Assembly: GCF_000744115.1 (NCBI RefSeq)
Contig: NZ_JQLG01000004.1
Coordinates: forward strand, 434,001 to 498,000
DNA from: Carnobacterium alterfunditum DSM 5972
GTDB lineage: Bacteria > Bacillota > Bacilli > Lactobacillales > Carnobacteriaceae
DNA: 64,000 bases
Direction: 5' to 3'
The notes beneath the pieces were generated by a model, which was not told the DNA's origin, ran no database searches, and was given only the letters and a program-made list of their open reading frames with translations. A program made the translations under genes and the position numbers. This document shows, one piece after another, positions 32,534 through 41,993 of the stretch; position 1 is the first letter of the stretch, and each line of letters begins with the position of its first letter.

Positions 32534-34825
32534 CTATTTCACTACTGCTACTGCTGTTGCAGTAGTTGTTGCACAAGTATATTGATCTTTTAATGAAATA
32601 ACTTCTTCGTAGACTTTCATTTCTAGCGGTTCACCGGTCACTAATTCAATCGTTGTAGCCGTTTGAGATACATTGATTTTCAATAAGCGTCCTCGATAAT
32701 TGATATGGAATTCATAATGAGTCCAGTTTGTTGGTAATAATGGTGCAAAAGCCAATGTTTCATTTGCCGTCCGCATACCAGCAAAGCCTTCCACGATCGT
32801 TAACCAGCTGCCCGTCATCGATGTAATATGCAGCCCATCTTGCGTATCGTTATTGTAATTGTCTAGATCCAATCGAGCTGAACGGCCATATAGTTCAACA
32901 GCCTTATCCATTCGGTGTAGATCTGCTGCTAAAATTGCATGGATACTTGGTGAAAGACTTGATTCATGAACTGTCATTGGTTCATAAAAATCAAAATTAC
33001 GCTGTTTCTCTTCTTTCGTAAATTCTTCTTTAAAGAAATAAATACCTTGCAAGACATCGGCTTGTTTGATGAAAGGCGAACGCAAGATTTTATCCCACGA
33101 CCAATTCTGACTCAATGGCAGATCACTTGGAGCTAATTCAGTAACTGGACGCAAATCTTTATCCATAAAGGTATCGTGTTGGATGAATACGCCTTTTTCA
33201 GCGTCATACGGATAATACATTTTTGCAATGATTGCTTTCCATTCATTTAATTCCGCTTCCGTTACAGTCAACGCGTCTTTTTTGTTTGGAGCTTTTTCTA
33301 AAGCCGCCAACGTATAGTTCAATGTCCAAATTGCCATCGTATTTGTATACCAGTTGTTGTTAACATTATTTTCATATTCATTCGGACCTGTGACACCGTG
33401 CATCATATATTGGTCTTTTCCTTGGTTATAGTGGATACGATCTGCCCAGAAACGGCTGATTCCCACTAAAACATCTAATCCTTTATCCACTAAGTAACTT
33501 TCATCACCGGTATAATTCGTGTAATTGTAAATAGCATAAGCCATTGCCCCATTACGGTGGATTTCTTCAAATGTGATCTCCCATTCATTGTGGCATTCAA
33601 CACCAGTGAATGTCACCATTGGATAAAGTGCTCCTTTTAATCCTTGTTGGCGCGCATTGTGTTCAGCTTGAGGTAATTGATTGTGTCGATAAGTCAGTAA
33701 ATTTTTAGCCACTTTTTGATCAGCCAAAGCTAAGTACAATGGAACGGCGTACGCTTCTGTATCCCAGTATGTTGCTCCACCGTATTTTTCACCCGTAAAG
33801 CCTTTTGGTCCAATATTTAAACGCTCATCTTCACCATAATAAGTTGAGAATAGTTGAAATAAATTGTAGCGGATCCCTTGTTGCGCAGCACTATCGCCTC
33901 CGATGACCACATCGGCTTTCGCCCAACGTTCTTTCCATAATTCAGCATGTTGTTTTCTTAATTCTGCAAAAGAGAAAGGGATTAAGTCAACACTCAATGC
34001 TTGGCTGCGTGTTCCTACTTCTTCTTTTGAACTGTCTCGCGAAGTTGTTAAAATAACCAACTTTTCAATAGATGCTTGTTCTCCTACAGCTAGTTTCCCA
34101 GCAAACTCTTCATTGACCCGCATATCTGATACAGTATCACAGATTTTTTCAACGCCGACAGTGCGGTTTAACATCGTAGCAGCTACTGTAAATTGTTCAA
34201 TTCCAAAATCATTTGGTTTTGTTTCAACCATCAATGTGTCTTTGACTGCCATTACTGGAAGCCAGAATTTTTCTTCATAATTTGAATCTTCATTCGTAAC
34301 ATTACTGTCTAGACCTGGAACAAAACGTATGTCAACGGCTTCATTCAGACTAGTCACATTCATCCGAATCGCACATAATTCTTTTTGAGCTATACTAACA
34401 AAACGTTCAACCTCAACCTGCACTTGCTTCTCATTCTTCTCAACGATATACCGGCGCGATAAGATCCCCGTCTGCATGTCTAACTCCATTTCAAATTCAC
34501 GAATGGTATCGGTATACAAATCTACTGGCTCTCCATCTATAAATAAATCCAATTGGATAAAGTTCATCGAATTGATTACTTTACCGAAGTAATCAGGGTA
34601 ACCGTTTTTCCACCAGCCAACACGCGTTTTATCCGGATACCATACACCTGCTAAATAACTGCCTTGATGGTGATCGCCTGAATAGCGTTCTTCAAAATTC
34701 CCTCGCATACCCATATATCCATTTCCAATACTGGTCAAGCTTTCTTGCAATCGTCTTTGTTTTTTATCTAATGTTTGTGTTGTGATTTTCCATTCGTCTA
34801 ATTCAAATAATCGTTTATTCCCCAT
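32534..34825 (-). CDS. malP: Maltose phosphorylase (GH65)
   Basis: A 763-residue GH65 inverting phosphorylase that splits maltose with phosphate to beta-glucose 1-phosphate and glucose. The N-terminal domain includes [20 protein letters not shown], and the alpha/alpha barrel carries [16 protein letters not shown] and the catalytic Glu in [18 protein letters not shown]. Kojibiose or trehalose phosphorylases share the fold; maltose is chosen because pgmB, galM, malR, malT and mapP surround it. The start at 34825 has GAGGAGG upstream; the frame is open for ten more codons without such a site. Confidence 0.9.
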   Translation of the reverse strand: MGNKRLFELDEWKITTQTLDKKQRRLQESLTSIGNGYMGMRGNFEERYSGDHHQGSYLAGVWYPDKTRVGWWKNGYPDYFGKVINSMNFIQLDLFIDGEPVDLYTDTIREFEMELDMQTGILSRRYIVEKNEKQVQVEVERFVSIAQKELCAIRMNVTSLNEAVDIRFVPGLDSNVTNEDSNYEEKFWLPVMAVKDTLMVETKPNDFGIEQFTVAATMLNRTVGVEKICDTVSDMRVNEEFAGKLAVGEQASIEKLVILTTSRDSSKEEVGTRSQALSVDLIPFSFAELRKQHAELWKERWAKADVVIGGDSAAQQGIRYNLFQLFSTYYGEDERLNIGPKGFTGEKYGGATYWDTEAYAVPLYLALADQKVAKNLLTYRHNQLPQAEHNARQQGLKGALYPMVTFTGVECHNEWEITFEEIHRNGAMAYAIYNYTNYTGDESYLVDKGLDVLVGISRFWADRIHYNQGKDQYMMHGVTGPNEYENNVNNNWYTNTMAIWTLNYTLAALEKAPNKKDALTVTEAELNEWKAIIAKMYYPYDAEKGVFIQHDTFMDKDLRPVTELAPSDLPLSQNWSWDKILRSPFIKQADVLQGIYFFKEEFTKEEKQRNFDFYEPMTVHESSLSPSIHAILAADLHRMDKAVELYGRSARLDLDNYNNDTQDGLHITSMTGSWLTIVEGFAGMRTANETLAFAPLLPTNWTHYEFHINYRGRLLKINVSQTATTIELVTGEPLEMKVYEEVISLKDQYTCATTTATAVAVVK

Positions 34826-34897
34826 TTTTCTTCCTCCTCGACCTGCTTGATCCATATATTTTAAACTGTACAGCAGACTTTTTAATGTTCTACCGCA

Positions 34898-34926
34898 ATC
34901 ATAAACGCAAACGATTGCGTTGTCAA
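34898..34926 (-). promoter_or_regulatory. malP promoter
   Basis: Minus-strand TTGACA (perfect consensus) and TATGAT are separated by 17 bases. The MalR-type palindrome lies wholly within the spacer. Confidence 0.85.
34906..34919. promoter_or_regulatory. MalR operator 1, in the malP promoter spacer
   Basis: The near-perfect palindrome CGCAAACGATTGCG matches the CGCAAACGTTTGCG-type MalR site known from Streptococcus. Its location between -35 and -10 implies direct repression. Confidence 0.75.
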
Positions 34927-35011
34927 TTTCATTTAAAGGAAAATCCTATTTCTATTTACTATAACGTACTATAGATGAAACTTTCTAAAATGCCTTTGCA
35001 GTGAGATATCC

Positions 35012-35025
35012 TGTTACCGGTAACA
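35012..35025. promoter_or_regulatory. Candidate catabolite-responsive element (cre)
   Basis: TGTTACCGGTAACA is a perfect 14-base palindrome that satisfies the TGNNANCGNTNNCA CcpA consensus. It lies between malP and malT, 35 bases upstream of the malT -35, a position compatible with CcpA activation or control of either gene. Confidence 0.55.
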
Positions 35026-35059
35026 ACATTCTAATTTCGTTCACTTCTCTAGAAATCGC

Positions 35060-35088
35060 TTGCAAGTTATATTTTTAGTGGTTATAAT
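35060..35088 (+). promoter_or_regulatory. malT promoter
   Basis: TTGCAA (35060-35065) and TATAAT (35083-35088) are separated by 17 bases, about 50 bases before the malT start. Confidence 0.82.
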
Positions 35089-35092
35089 CAAA

Positions 35093-35104
35093 GCAATCGT
35101 TTGC
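35093..35104. promoter_or_regulatory. MalR operator 2, at the malT transcription start
   Basis: GCAATCGTTTGC, the same core as operator 1 read on the other strand, lies directly downstream of the malT -10 and covers the expected +1. Confidence 0.7.
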
Positions 35105-35136
35105 ATTGATTATACTATTTGAGGAGATGAACAAAA

Positions 35137-36798
35137 ATGAAGAAAATGTTTTCATTTGATTTTTGGCAAAAACTTGGAAAGGCTTTAATGGTCGTTATCG
35201 CTGTTATGCCTGCTGCAGGTTTAATGATTAGTATCGGAAAAATGATCGTCATGTTTGGAGGCGATGTTCAATTACTAGCCGTCATAGGAAATGTGATGGA
35301 AAGCTTGGGTTGGGGTGTCATTGGGAATCTACACATTCTTTTTGCCGCTGCTATCGGGGGATCCTGGGCTAAAGAACGAGCTGGTGGAGCTTTTGCCGCA
35401 TTGTTAGCCTTTATTTTAATGAACGTTACTACCGGTGCTATTTTTGGTGTATCAGCAGACATGTTGATTACTGAAGGCGCTACAACTAAAACCTTATTTG
35501 GTTCAGAAATTTTAGTCAACGGGTACTTTACATCTGTCCTTGGTGCTCCTGCCTTAAATATGGGTGTTTTCATCGGGATCATTTCAGGTTTTGTTGGAGC
35601 GATCGTTTTCAACAAATACTATAACTACCGTAAATTACCAGAAGCTCTTTCCTTCTTTAATGGAAAACGCTTTGTTCCTTTCGTAGTCATCTTGTGGTCT
35701 GTGATCGTTTCTATCGGTTTAGCAATTTTTTGGCCAATCGTTCAAACGGGGATCAACAACTTTGGACAATGGATCGCTACATCTGGCGACACAGCTCCTA
35801 TTCTAGCACCATTCATTTATGGAACATTAGAACGTCTCTTGTTGCCTTTTGGATTGCATCATATGTTGACCATCCCAGTAAACTACACTGCTCTTGGCGG
35901 AACTTATACGATCTTGACAGGTGCAAACATTGGCACTCAAGTTTTTGGCCAAGACCCATTGTGGTTAGCTTGGGTAAGTGATTTAGTAAACTTAAAAAAT
36001 AGTGGCGATACGGCGGCTTATAATGATTTATTAACGTCTATCACTCCTGCTCGTTTCAAGGTTGGGCAAATGATCGGAGCTAGTGGAACACTATTGGGTG
36101 TAGCTTTAGCTATGTATCGTCGAACAGATATTGATAAACGCAAAAAATATAAATCTATCTTTTTCTCAGCAGCTATCGCAGTCTTCTTAACAGGTGTTAC
36201 CGAACCGCTTGAATTTATGTTTATGTTTGCGGCACCTTTATTGTATGTTGTTTATGCCGTGCTTCAAGGATTTTCATTCGCTTTAGCTGATCTTATTCCA
36301 TTACGTGTTCATTCGTTTGGAAACTTGGAATTTCTAACTCGGATCCCAATGTCCGTCAATGCTGGTCTGATGTGGGATGTCATTAACTTTGTCCTAAGCA
36401 GCATTGTTTTCTTTGGACTTGCCTATTTTGTTTCTTATTACTTGATTGGTCGTTTCAGCTTTGCAACACCAGGTCGTTTAGGCAACTATATTGATGAAGC
36501 TTCTATTGAAGACACTGATTCGGTTGCTGTTACAACTGGAGAATCTGTTCCCGCAGCAAGTGCACAAGTTCAAAATATCATCGCTCTTTTAGGAGGTCCA
36601 ACAAACATTTCTGATGTTGATGCTTGTATGACTCGTTTACGGGTTACTGTAAAAGATCCTGCAATCGTCGGTGACGAACCTGCCTGGAAAAAACTAGGCG
36701 CTTTAGGATTGATCAAAAAAAATAACGGCATCCAAGCTGTCTATGGTCCGAAAGCTGACGTCTTGAAGTCAGATATCCTGGATGCTTTAGGAGACTAA
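35137..36798 (+). CDS. malT: PTS maltose transporter subunit EIICB (MalT)
   Basis: A 553-residue glucose-superfamily PTS permease with an N-terminal EIIC membrane domain (about ten helices, starting LGKALMVVIAVMPAAGLMISIG; GTLERLLLPFGLHH; FLTGVTEPLEFMFMFAAPLL) and a C-terminal EIIB domain with the phosphorylated Cys497 in DVDACMTRLRV. No EIIA domain is attached, so a separate EIIA-Glc must donate phosphate. Position divergent to malP and upstream of mapP matches Enterococcus MalT, which imports maltose as maltose 6'-phosphate. GAGGAG precedes the ATG. Confidence 0.92.
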   Translation: MKKMFSFDFWQKLGKALMVVIAVMPAAGLMISIGKMIVMFGGDVQLLAVIGNVMESLGWGVIGNLHILFAAAIGGSWAKERAGGAFAALLAFILMNVTTGAIFGVSADMLITEGATTKTLFGSEILVNGYFTSVLGAPALNMGVFIGIISGFVGAIVFNKYYNYRKLPEALSFFNGKRFVPFVVILWSVIVSIGLAIFWPIVQTGINNFGQWIATSGDTAPILAPFIYGTLERLLLPFGLHHMLTIPVNYTALGGTYTILTGANIGTQVFGQDPLWLAWVSDLVNLKNSGDTAAYNDLLTSITPARFKVGQMIGASGTLLGVALAMYRRTDIDKRKKYKSIFFSAAIAVFLTGVTEPLEFMFMFAAPLLYVVYAVLQGFSFALADLIPLRVHSFGNLEFLTRIPMSVNAGLMWDVINFVLSSIVFFGLAYFVSYYLIGRFSFATPGRLGNYIDEASIEDTDSVAVTTGESVPAASAQVQNIIALLGGPTNISDVDACMTRLRVTVKDPAIVGDEPAWKKLGALGLIKKNNGIQAVYGPKADVLKSDILDALGD

Positions 36799-36801
36799 TA
36801 G

Positions 36802-37638
36802 TTGAAATTATTAACTTTAAACACCCACAGTTGGTTAGAAGAACAACCGTATGATAAGTTAGATACGCTTGTCGAAACCATTCTAACTAATCAATTTGAC
36901 GTAATTGCTTTCCAAGAAATAAATCAATCTATCGATGGATCTGTTCTTGATCTGTCAAATCAGTTCGCTTATCAAGCGGCTGACCCTACTGTCCAAATCA
37001 AGCAAAACAATTTTGCTTTTCTTGTACAGCAAAAATTAGAACAAGCAGGCTTAAGATATGTTTGGACTTGGCAGCCAGCTCACATCGGCTACGATATCTA
37101 TGATGAAGGTTTAGCCTTTTTGAGCCTTCATCCGATCCAAGAAATCAAAACCTTTTATGCTTCCAAAAGCAGAGCGTTTGATAATTATAAAACGCGTCCT
37201 GTATTAGGCATTAAAATTGAAGACAGCTGGTACTTCAACCTTCATTTAGGTTGGTGGAATGATGAAGATGATTCTTTTAAAGAGCAATGGGCAGTGTGCT
37301 CAGCTTTTTTCAAATCGTTGCTCGGACCAATTTACTTGATGGGTGATTTTAATAATCCAGCACAAACAATCAATGAAGGTTATGAATTAGTGACCAGAGA
37401 CTGGTTTGATACTTTCCATCTGGCAGAGAAACGGGATAAAGGGTACACCGTCGAAAAAAACATTGACGGTTGGGCTGAAAATAACGAAAAGTTAAGAATC
37501 GATTTCATTTTTACAAATCACCCTTCTGAAGTTGATGCCTCACAAGTCTTTTTTAATGGCAAAAACAATCAAATTATTTCTGACCATTATGGTGTCAGTA
37601 TCACACTTGCAACTGCAGAAGAACGAACCATCGTCTAA
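36802..37638 (+). CDS. mapP: Maltose 6'-phosphate phosphatase MapP
   Basis: A 278-residue endonuclease/exonuclease/phosphatase-fold enzyme. It has the N-terminal LLTLNTHSW, metal-binding Glu in DVIAFQEIN, NLHLGWWND, LMGDFNNPA, IDFIFTN and the C-terminal ISDHYGV, the full EEP active site. In Enterococcus faecalis the equivalent enzyme dephosphorylates maltose 6'-phosphate so that maltose phosphorylase can act. It starts at a TTG three bases after malT, with TAGGAG inside malT, so the genes are coupled. The only alternative is another EEP phosphatase, but the context is strong. Confidence 0.88.
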   Translation: MKLLTLNTHSWLEEQPYDKLDTLVETILTNQFDVIAFQEINQSIDGSVLDLSNQFAYQAADPTVQIKQNNFAFLVQQKLEQAGLRYVWTWQPAHIGYDIYDEGLAFLSLHPIQEIKTFYASKSRAFDNYKTRPVLGIKIEDSWYFNLHLGWWNDEDDSFKEQWAVCSAFFKSLLGPIYLMGDFNNPAQTINEGYELVTRDWFDTFHLAEKRDKGYTVEKNIDGWAENNEKLRIDFIFTNHPSEVDASQVFFNGKNNQIISDHYGVSITLATAEERTIV

Positions 37639-37645
37639 TATAAAA

Positions 37646-37696
37646 AAAGAACTCTCGACTCACAATCTTTTTGGATTGCGGATCGAGAGTTCTTTA
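37646..37696 (+). terminator. Terminator of malT-mapP
   Basis: A 13-bp perfect outer stem (37646-37658 with 37683-37695) with inner pairing; T-rich end. Confidence 0.82.
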
Positions 37697-37866
37697 ATAA
37701 TTCCCCTTTTTTCCGAAAGATAGTTGAATTACCTGTTACTATGTTTTAAACGCCCCTCCTCTTATAAAAGTGATGCATAATTTTCATATGATTTCAGGTA
37801 TTATATTAGATATTATACTTGCAAATATTTTTCTACTACTTTTTTTAAGAATGGAGAAAAATACTT

Positions 37867-38382
37867 ATGAAAATTGAAGTAGCAGACTATAAAGAAAAAT
37901 GGCCACAACTATTCAAAGATGAATCTGAAAAAATCAAAGATATTTTTGGTAAAGAATTAACGACTATTCACCATGTTGGCAGTACTCCTGTGCATAACTT
38001 AAAAGCTAAACCAATTATTGATATCATGCCAATTGTGAAGCATATTGAAAATGTTGACTCACTCATTATCAATATGACCAAAATTGGCTATGAAGCACTT
38101 GGGGAAAACGGCATAGAAGGACGACGCTTTTTCAGGAAAGATGGCGATATTAGAACACACCATATACATGTATTCCAAGGCGACAACAGAAATGAGATCG
38201 ATCGTCATTTAGCGGTAAGGGCTTACCTTCGAACACATCATGAAGCAAGAGAAAAATATGGAAATTTAAAAGAAGAGCTGGCTATAAAATTCCCCGATGA
38301 CATTGACTCATATGCAAATGGTAAAGATAAATTTGTTAAAGAACTGGAAAAAAAGGCCTTAATTTGGTATAGAGAACAATAG
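37867..38382 (+). CDS. GrpB/UPF0157 family nucleotidyltransferase-fold protein
   Basis: A 171-residue GrpB-domain protein. The signature IHHVGSTPVHNLKAKPIIDIMPIV is complete and corresponds to the G-S and D-x-D-like parts of a polymerase-beta nucleotidyltransferase fold; RTHHIHVF and FRDYLRTH-like AVRAYLRTHHEAREKYGNLKEELA follow, as usual in this family. The reaction is unknown. Some relatives are fused to dephospho-CoA kinase. A single gene. Confidence 0.85.
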   Translation: MKIEVADYKEKWPQLFKDESEKIKDIFGKELTTIHHVGSTPVHNLKAKPIIDIMPIVKHIENVDSLIINMTKIGYEALGENGIEGRRFFRKDGDIRTHHIHVFQGDNRNEIDRHLAVRAYLRTHHEAREKYGNLKEELAIKFPDDIDSYANGKDKFVKELEKKALIWYREQ

Positions 38383-38562
38383 TGCTTGACAATCAAATCA
38401 ACTGTGTTTCATAGCATGAGTGGATAGGAATTTATTTTCAGTGAGCAGATGATATGACATTTAGCAGATAAAATGGTAAAATGAGTATCAATAGGTGTAA
38501 TCTTTCCCAAAAATATGACTTATCAGATTATGCACACAATCACTGGAGGAATAACGATTATT

Positions 38563-40149
38563 ATGAACCTAACTGACTTATTAACATCGGTAGAGATCGA
38601 CTCTATCCGCCCCAATCAACTTAAAAAAGAATTAGATAACATCGATATTAAAAAAATTGCCTATCACACAAAAGAAGTCGCTGCAGATACATTATTTGTC
38701 TGTATTAAAGGTCACCAAACAGATGGACATAACTATGCAAGACATGCTGCAAAGCAAGGTGCAACGGTTATCGTCGTCGAACAATTTATTGAAGGCATGG
38801 ATGTTCTTCAACTTAAAGTCTCAGATAGTCGTGAAGCCTTGGCTATTTTATCGAGTAATTTTTTTGCTCATCCTTCTAATTCGATGAGCATATTCGGCGT
38901 AACTGCTACTAATGGGAAGACGACGATTACATACATGATAGATGAGATCTTCAAGGCCTATCAATTGAAATCTGGTTTAATAGGAACTATCCTAGTTAAA
39001 ATCGATAAAAAGATTGAAATGAGTAGATTAACTACCCCCGAATCTTATGATTTGCAACAGCATTTTGCAAAAATGAGAGATCATGAAATCACACATGTCT
39101 CCTTGGAAGTTTCTTCCTCAGCACTGGAACTTAAACGCGTTCATAATACTGACTTTGACGTTGTAGCCTTCATGAATATCAGTCCAGAACATATCAGACT
39201 GCATGAATCATTTGATGCTTACTTTGATGCTAAAGCATCATTGATAAGAAATGCCTCTAAAAAAAGTACCGCTATTTTGAATCTTGATGAACCGCTGCTT
39301 ATCCCTTTAGAAAAAGAAACAGAGGCTCAAGTTGTTACTTTCGGAATCGAAAATAAGTCTGGTACGATAACCGTCTCAAATATTCAATTTTCTTCGGGCA
39401 TACCATCATTTACAGTGTCTATTCTAAAACCTTTTAACACCCTAAGTGGAAAAAAAATCGATATAACAAGTTTCGATTTAGAAATGTCGGTTCCAGGCTA
39501 TCATTCTATCTATAATGCCCTTACAGCGCTTGTTACAGGATTGGTCAATGATATACCAATCGAGGATATCCAGCAAGGAATCAAAAAATTTAGAGGTGTA
39601 GAGAGACGATTCCAGATGCTCTATGATAAAGAATTTAAAGTAATAGATGACTTGTTGTTGAATCAAAACAACATTGATTCATGCATGGAGACCATCAGTC
39701 ATTTAGATTATAATAAGCTGCACCTTGTACATGCAATCAGAGGAAGTAACGGTCCTGCACACAGCACCGAAATTGCAGAGTCTTTAACAGAATGGTTCCA
39801 TAAAATGAACGTTGCTAAGATCATTCTGACGACGGCGCCATCACATGCCGCCAAAAATGATGAAGTTACAGATGAAGAATTAGCAGCTTTCTTGAAAGTG
39901 ATGAAACAGAATAACATTGAAGTTGCTTTTTTTAAGGGACTTGAAGATACTCTGAGATTTGGTGTTAAACAATTGAATGTAGATGATATTCTACTGATTT
40001 CAGGAGCGCATTCGATGGATCAGGGAGCAAAAAAGACCCTAGAATTATTAAAAGAAATCCATCCTAAAGTAGATCATGAAAGTATTGATCAAGTATTGAA
40101 GACCAAACTCATTGGAATGGATCCTTTCAAAGTAGCTGAAAAAATTTAA
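38563..40149 (+). CDS. MurE-like Mur ligase with degenerate active-site motifs
   Basis: A 528-residue three-domain Mur ligase resembling UDP-MurNAc-tripeptide synthetase. The ATP site is intact (GVTATNGKTTITYMID), and TTPESYDLQQHFAKM and the carbamylated-lysine region YFDAKASLI are present. Several MurE motifs are altered: the usual EVSSH reads EVSSS, N-x-S-x-DH-x-D-x-H reads NISPEHIRLH, and the DYAHTP motif reads DDLLLNQNN. The amino-acid-selecting D-N-P-R/A motif is not found. It is therefore a paralogue, not the essential MurE. The start at 38563 follows GGAGG and agrees with family N-termini; an upstream ATG at 38515 has no ribosome site. Confidence 0.7.
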   Translation: MNLTDLLTSVEIDSIRPNQLKKELDNIDIKKIAYHTKEVAADTLFVCIKGHQTDGHNYARHAAKQGATVIVVEQFIEGMDVLQLKVSDSREALAILSSNFFAHPSNSMSIFGVTATNGKTTITYMIDEIFKAYQLKSGLIGTILVKIDKKIEMSRLTTPESYDLQQHFAKMRDHEITHVSLEVSSSALELKRVHNTDFDVVAFMNISPEHIRLHESFDAYFDAKASLIRNASKKSTAILNLDEPLLIPLEKETEAQVVTFGIENKSGTITVSNIQFSSGIPSFTVSILKPFNTLSGKKIDITSFDLEMSVPGYHSIYNALTALVTGLVNDIPIEDIQQGIKKFRGVERRFQMLYDKEFKVIDDLLLNQNNIDSCMETISHLDYNKLHLVHAIRGSNGPAHSTEIAESLTEWFHKMNVAKIILTTAPSHAAKNDEVTDEELAAFLKVMKQNNIEVAFFKGLEDTLRFGVKQLNVDDILLISGAHSMDQGAKKTLELLKEIHPKVDHESIDQVLKTKLIGMDPFKVAEKI

Positions 40150-40207
40150 GAACCATCGAACGTCTAAAGATAAAAGAAAAAGGGTCTGTTTATCAGGAAA
40201 CTGAATG

Positions 40208-41700
40208 AAATGGACCCTGTGTCAAGGACATTTTAAAAAAGAGACCTCATGAAACACTCAATAAAAGCTGCTCCCTGTAATGAACAGGGGGCAGTTTTTT
40301 CAGATTCCATTGTCCACGTTCATTGTTGTAATAGTCCATATAATCAGTCACAATTGCTCGAAGTTCTTCCAAATTCCCACAATCTTTATACTCTATTTCA
40401 TCTTTCAAATGTCCAAAGAACGACTCTTGTGGAGCGTTATCCCAACAGTTCCCTCTTCTGGACATGGATTGCCCTAACTGATTATCAGCCAATTTCTTAT
40501 GGAATTTAGGGCTGGTGTAATGGACTCCCTGATCTGAATGGATAAAGGCATCTTTATGTAGCGTTGTGCTATGGGCACTCATTAATAAATCAACCGTTGT
40601 TAATGAAAGATCAAGTTTTAAACTGTCAGACACATAGTGAGCTAGAATTTCTTTCGTTGTTCCATCTTTTACAGTTGATAAATAACCTATAAACCCGCCG
40701 GTTCCAGGTAAATAAGTGATATCTGTTAATAAAACTTTATGGGCTATTCCTTGATCAAACTGACGTTTCAACTTGTTCTCAACAGTGCTGTGTTCTTTGG
40801 TGGCTTTTGCCATTCTTTTATAGGGGTTTGCTTTACGAATAGGACAGAAGATATTAAATTTCCTCATCAGGCGCTGTACTTTTTTACGATTGACGGTAAT
40901 GCCCAGAACGTTTAGGAAGTACATTACGATACTTCGAGAACCTTTCTCGTAACCACGGTAGTTATAAGCTTCTTCAATTTGAGTTCTCCAGACTTGATCT
41001 TCCTCATCACGTGCATTTCTACTGTCTAAACTTTTAACATAATTGTAGTAACCTGAACGAGAAACACCCAACGCTTTACAGGCATCTATGAGGGTTCCTG
41101 TATAGGAACCCTTGGTTTTCATTTCATGGATCCTTGAAAAGATTCTGCTAATCTTTTCGCTGTTTTCTGGCCTCCTTTCGCTCCATTCTGATTTTTTTAA
41201 CAAGTCATTTTCTTGTCCTAATAATAGGATTTTGGCCTGTAACTTTTCAATTTGTTGTTCAAGTGTTAATGGTGTTTTTCGAGGTCTGCCTGAACAATCT
41301 TGTCGTGTATCTTTCAATGCCAAAACACCATTATCACGGTATCTTTTTCGCCATTTACCAGCGAATGATCTTATCCTACTTTTACCAATCATTTCCGGAT
41401 CAAATCCAGCTTCAATAAATAGTTGCTTAGCCGTTTTTGAACCCAATGATTCTGAAACAAAGTAGCGTTTAAACTCATCGGAATAAGTAATACTTTTCTC
41501 CGATACATTTTTAACGTATGGGTTTGCTTTTAAAATTTGAATTTGTTCTGGTGTAAATGTTAATTTTGACATTTATCCGCTCCTTTCTGCACGAAGTGCA
41601 AGTATTAACCTATTCTTCTTTATATCAGTATACAAAAATAGACCCTATAGAGAGCACCTTTTTTTGGTGTCCATTCTATAGGGTCCATTTTAGATGAACG
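40208..41700 (-). mobile_element. IS3-family insertion sequence
   Basis: The element is bounded by imperfect inverted repeats beginning AAATGGACCCT (left 40208-40230; right, complementary, about 41676-41700), and encloses one transposase gene. The right end also holds a nested inverted copy (41627-41697 contains GACCCTATAGA twice in opposite senses), which forms a hairpin. No target duplication is evident, so the ends are approximate. Confidence 0.8.
40247..41572 (-). CDS. IS3-family transposase, single-frame OrfAB
   Basis: A 441-residue transposase with an N-terminal helix-turn-helix region (YSDEFKRYFVSESL and the leucine-zipper-like LTLEQQIEKLQAKILLL) and a C-terminal rve integrase core: first Asp in VLLTDITYLP, second in AFIHSDQGVHYTS, Glu in QSMSRRGNCWDNAPQESFFGHLKDE, then the IS3 end YYNNER. 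Most IS3 elements make OrfAB by frameshifting; here both parts lie in one frame. The frame is intact, so it may be functional. Confidence 0.93.
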   Translation of the reverse strand: MSKLTFTPEQIQILKANPYVKNVSEKSITYSDEFKRYFVSESLGSKTAKQLFIEAGFDPEMIGKSRIRSFAGKWRKRYRDNGVLALKDTRQDCSGRPRKTPLTLEQQIEKLQAKILLLGQENDLLKKSEWSERRPENSEKISRIFSRIHEMKTKGSYTGTLIDACKALGVSRSGYYNYVKSLDSRNARDEEDQVWRTQIEEAYNYRGYEKGSRSIVMYFLNVLGITVNRKKVQRLMRKFNIFCPIRKANPYKRMAKATKEHSTVENKLKRQFDQGIAHKVLLTDITYLPGTGGFIGYLSTVKDGTTKEILAHYVSDSLKLDLSLTTVDLLMSAHSTTLHKDAFIHSDQGVHYTSPKFHKKLADNQLGQSMSRRGNCWDNAPQESFFGHLKDEIEYKDCGNLEELRAIVTDYMDYYNNERGQWNLKKLPPVHYREQLLLSVS

Positions 41701-41724
41701 GACTCTTCTTTTTGTTATATACAT

Positions 41725-41936
41725 ATTGTTTAAAAAAGGTGTTGGTGTTCTAAAAAGATTTCTTCTGGAATAACGGGTTTGCTTGTGGAGAGCCATGGAA
41801 GCGCCTGAAGCCTAAAAGGAAGTTGTCATGGTTGGTTGCTGCTTTAGCAGCTTGCAAACATGATACACTTGGGCGTTATTTGCCCTCAGTGCTTCAGTTT
41901 AGGCTACAAGCAAATCCTATTCCGTCAGAAATTTAA
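41725..41936 (-). repeat. Palindromic intergenic repeat, copy C (subfamily 1)
   Basis: Reverse orientation relative to copy A. Read on the minus strand it runs AAATTTCTGACGGAATAGG-TTTGCTTGTAGCC to GGCTCTCCACAAGCAAACCCG-TTATTCCAGAAG, and continues into the outer end GAACACCAACACC, which is shared with copy E and with the fragment at 57364. The interior, including GGGCAAATAACGCCCAAGTGTATCAT and GCTGC-TAAA-GCAGC, matches copy A. It lies 25 bases outside the IS3 element. Confidence 0.87.
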
Positions 41937-41993
41937 AGTAACTTTTTATTGATTTCCCTACTCCCTTTAGTTGCAACATCCAACTAAAGATGA

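Noticed and set aside
38515-38562. Longer start for the Mur ligase paralogue
   Set aside because: The upstream ATG has no ribosome site, whereas ATG at 38563 follows GGAGG and matches family N-termini.
40150-40246. Target-site duplication around the IS3 element
   Set aside because: Flanks AAA/TTT are part of the inverted repeat; no direct repeat was found outside it.
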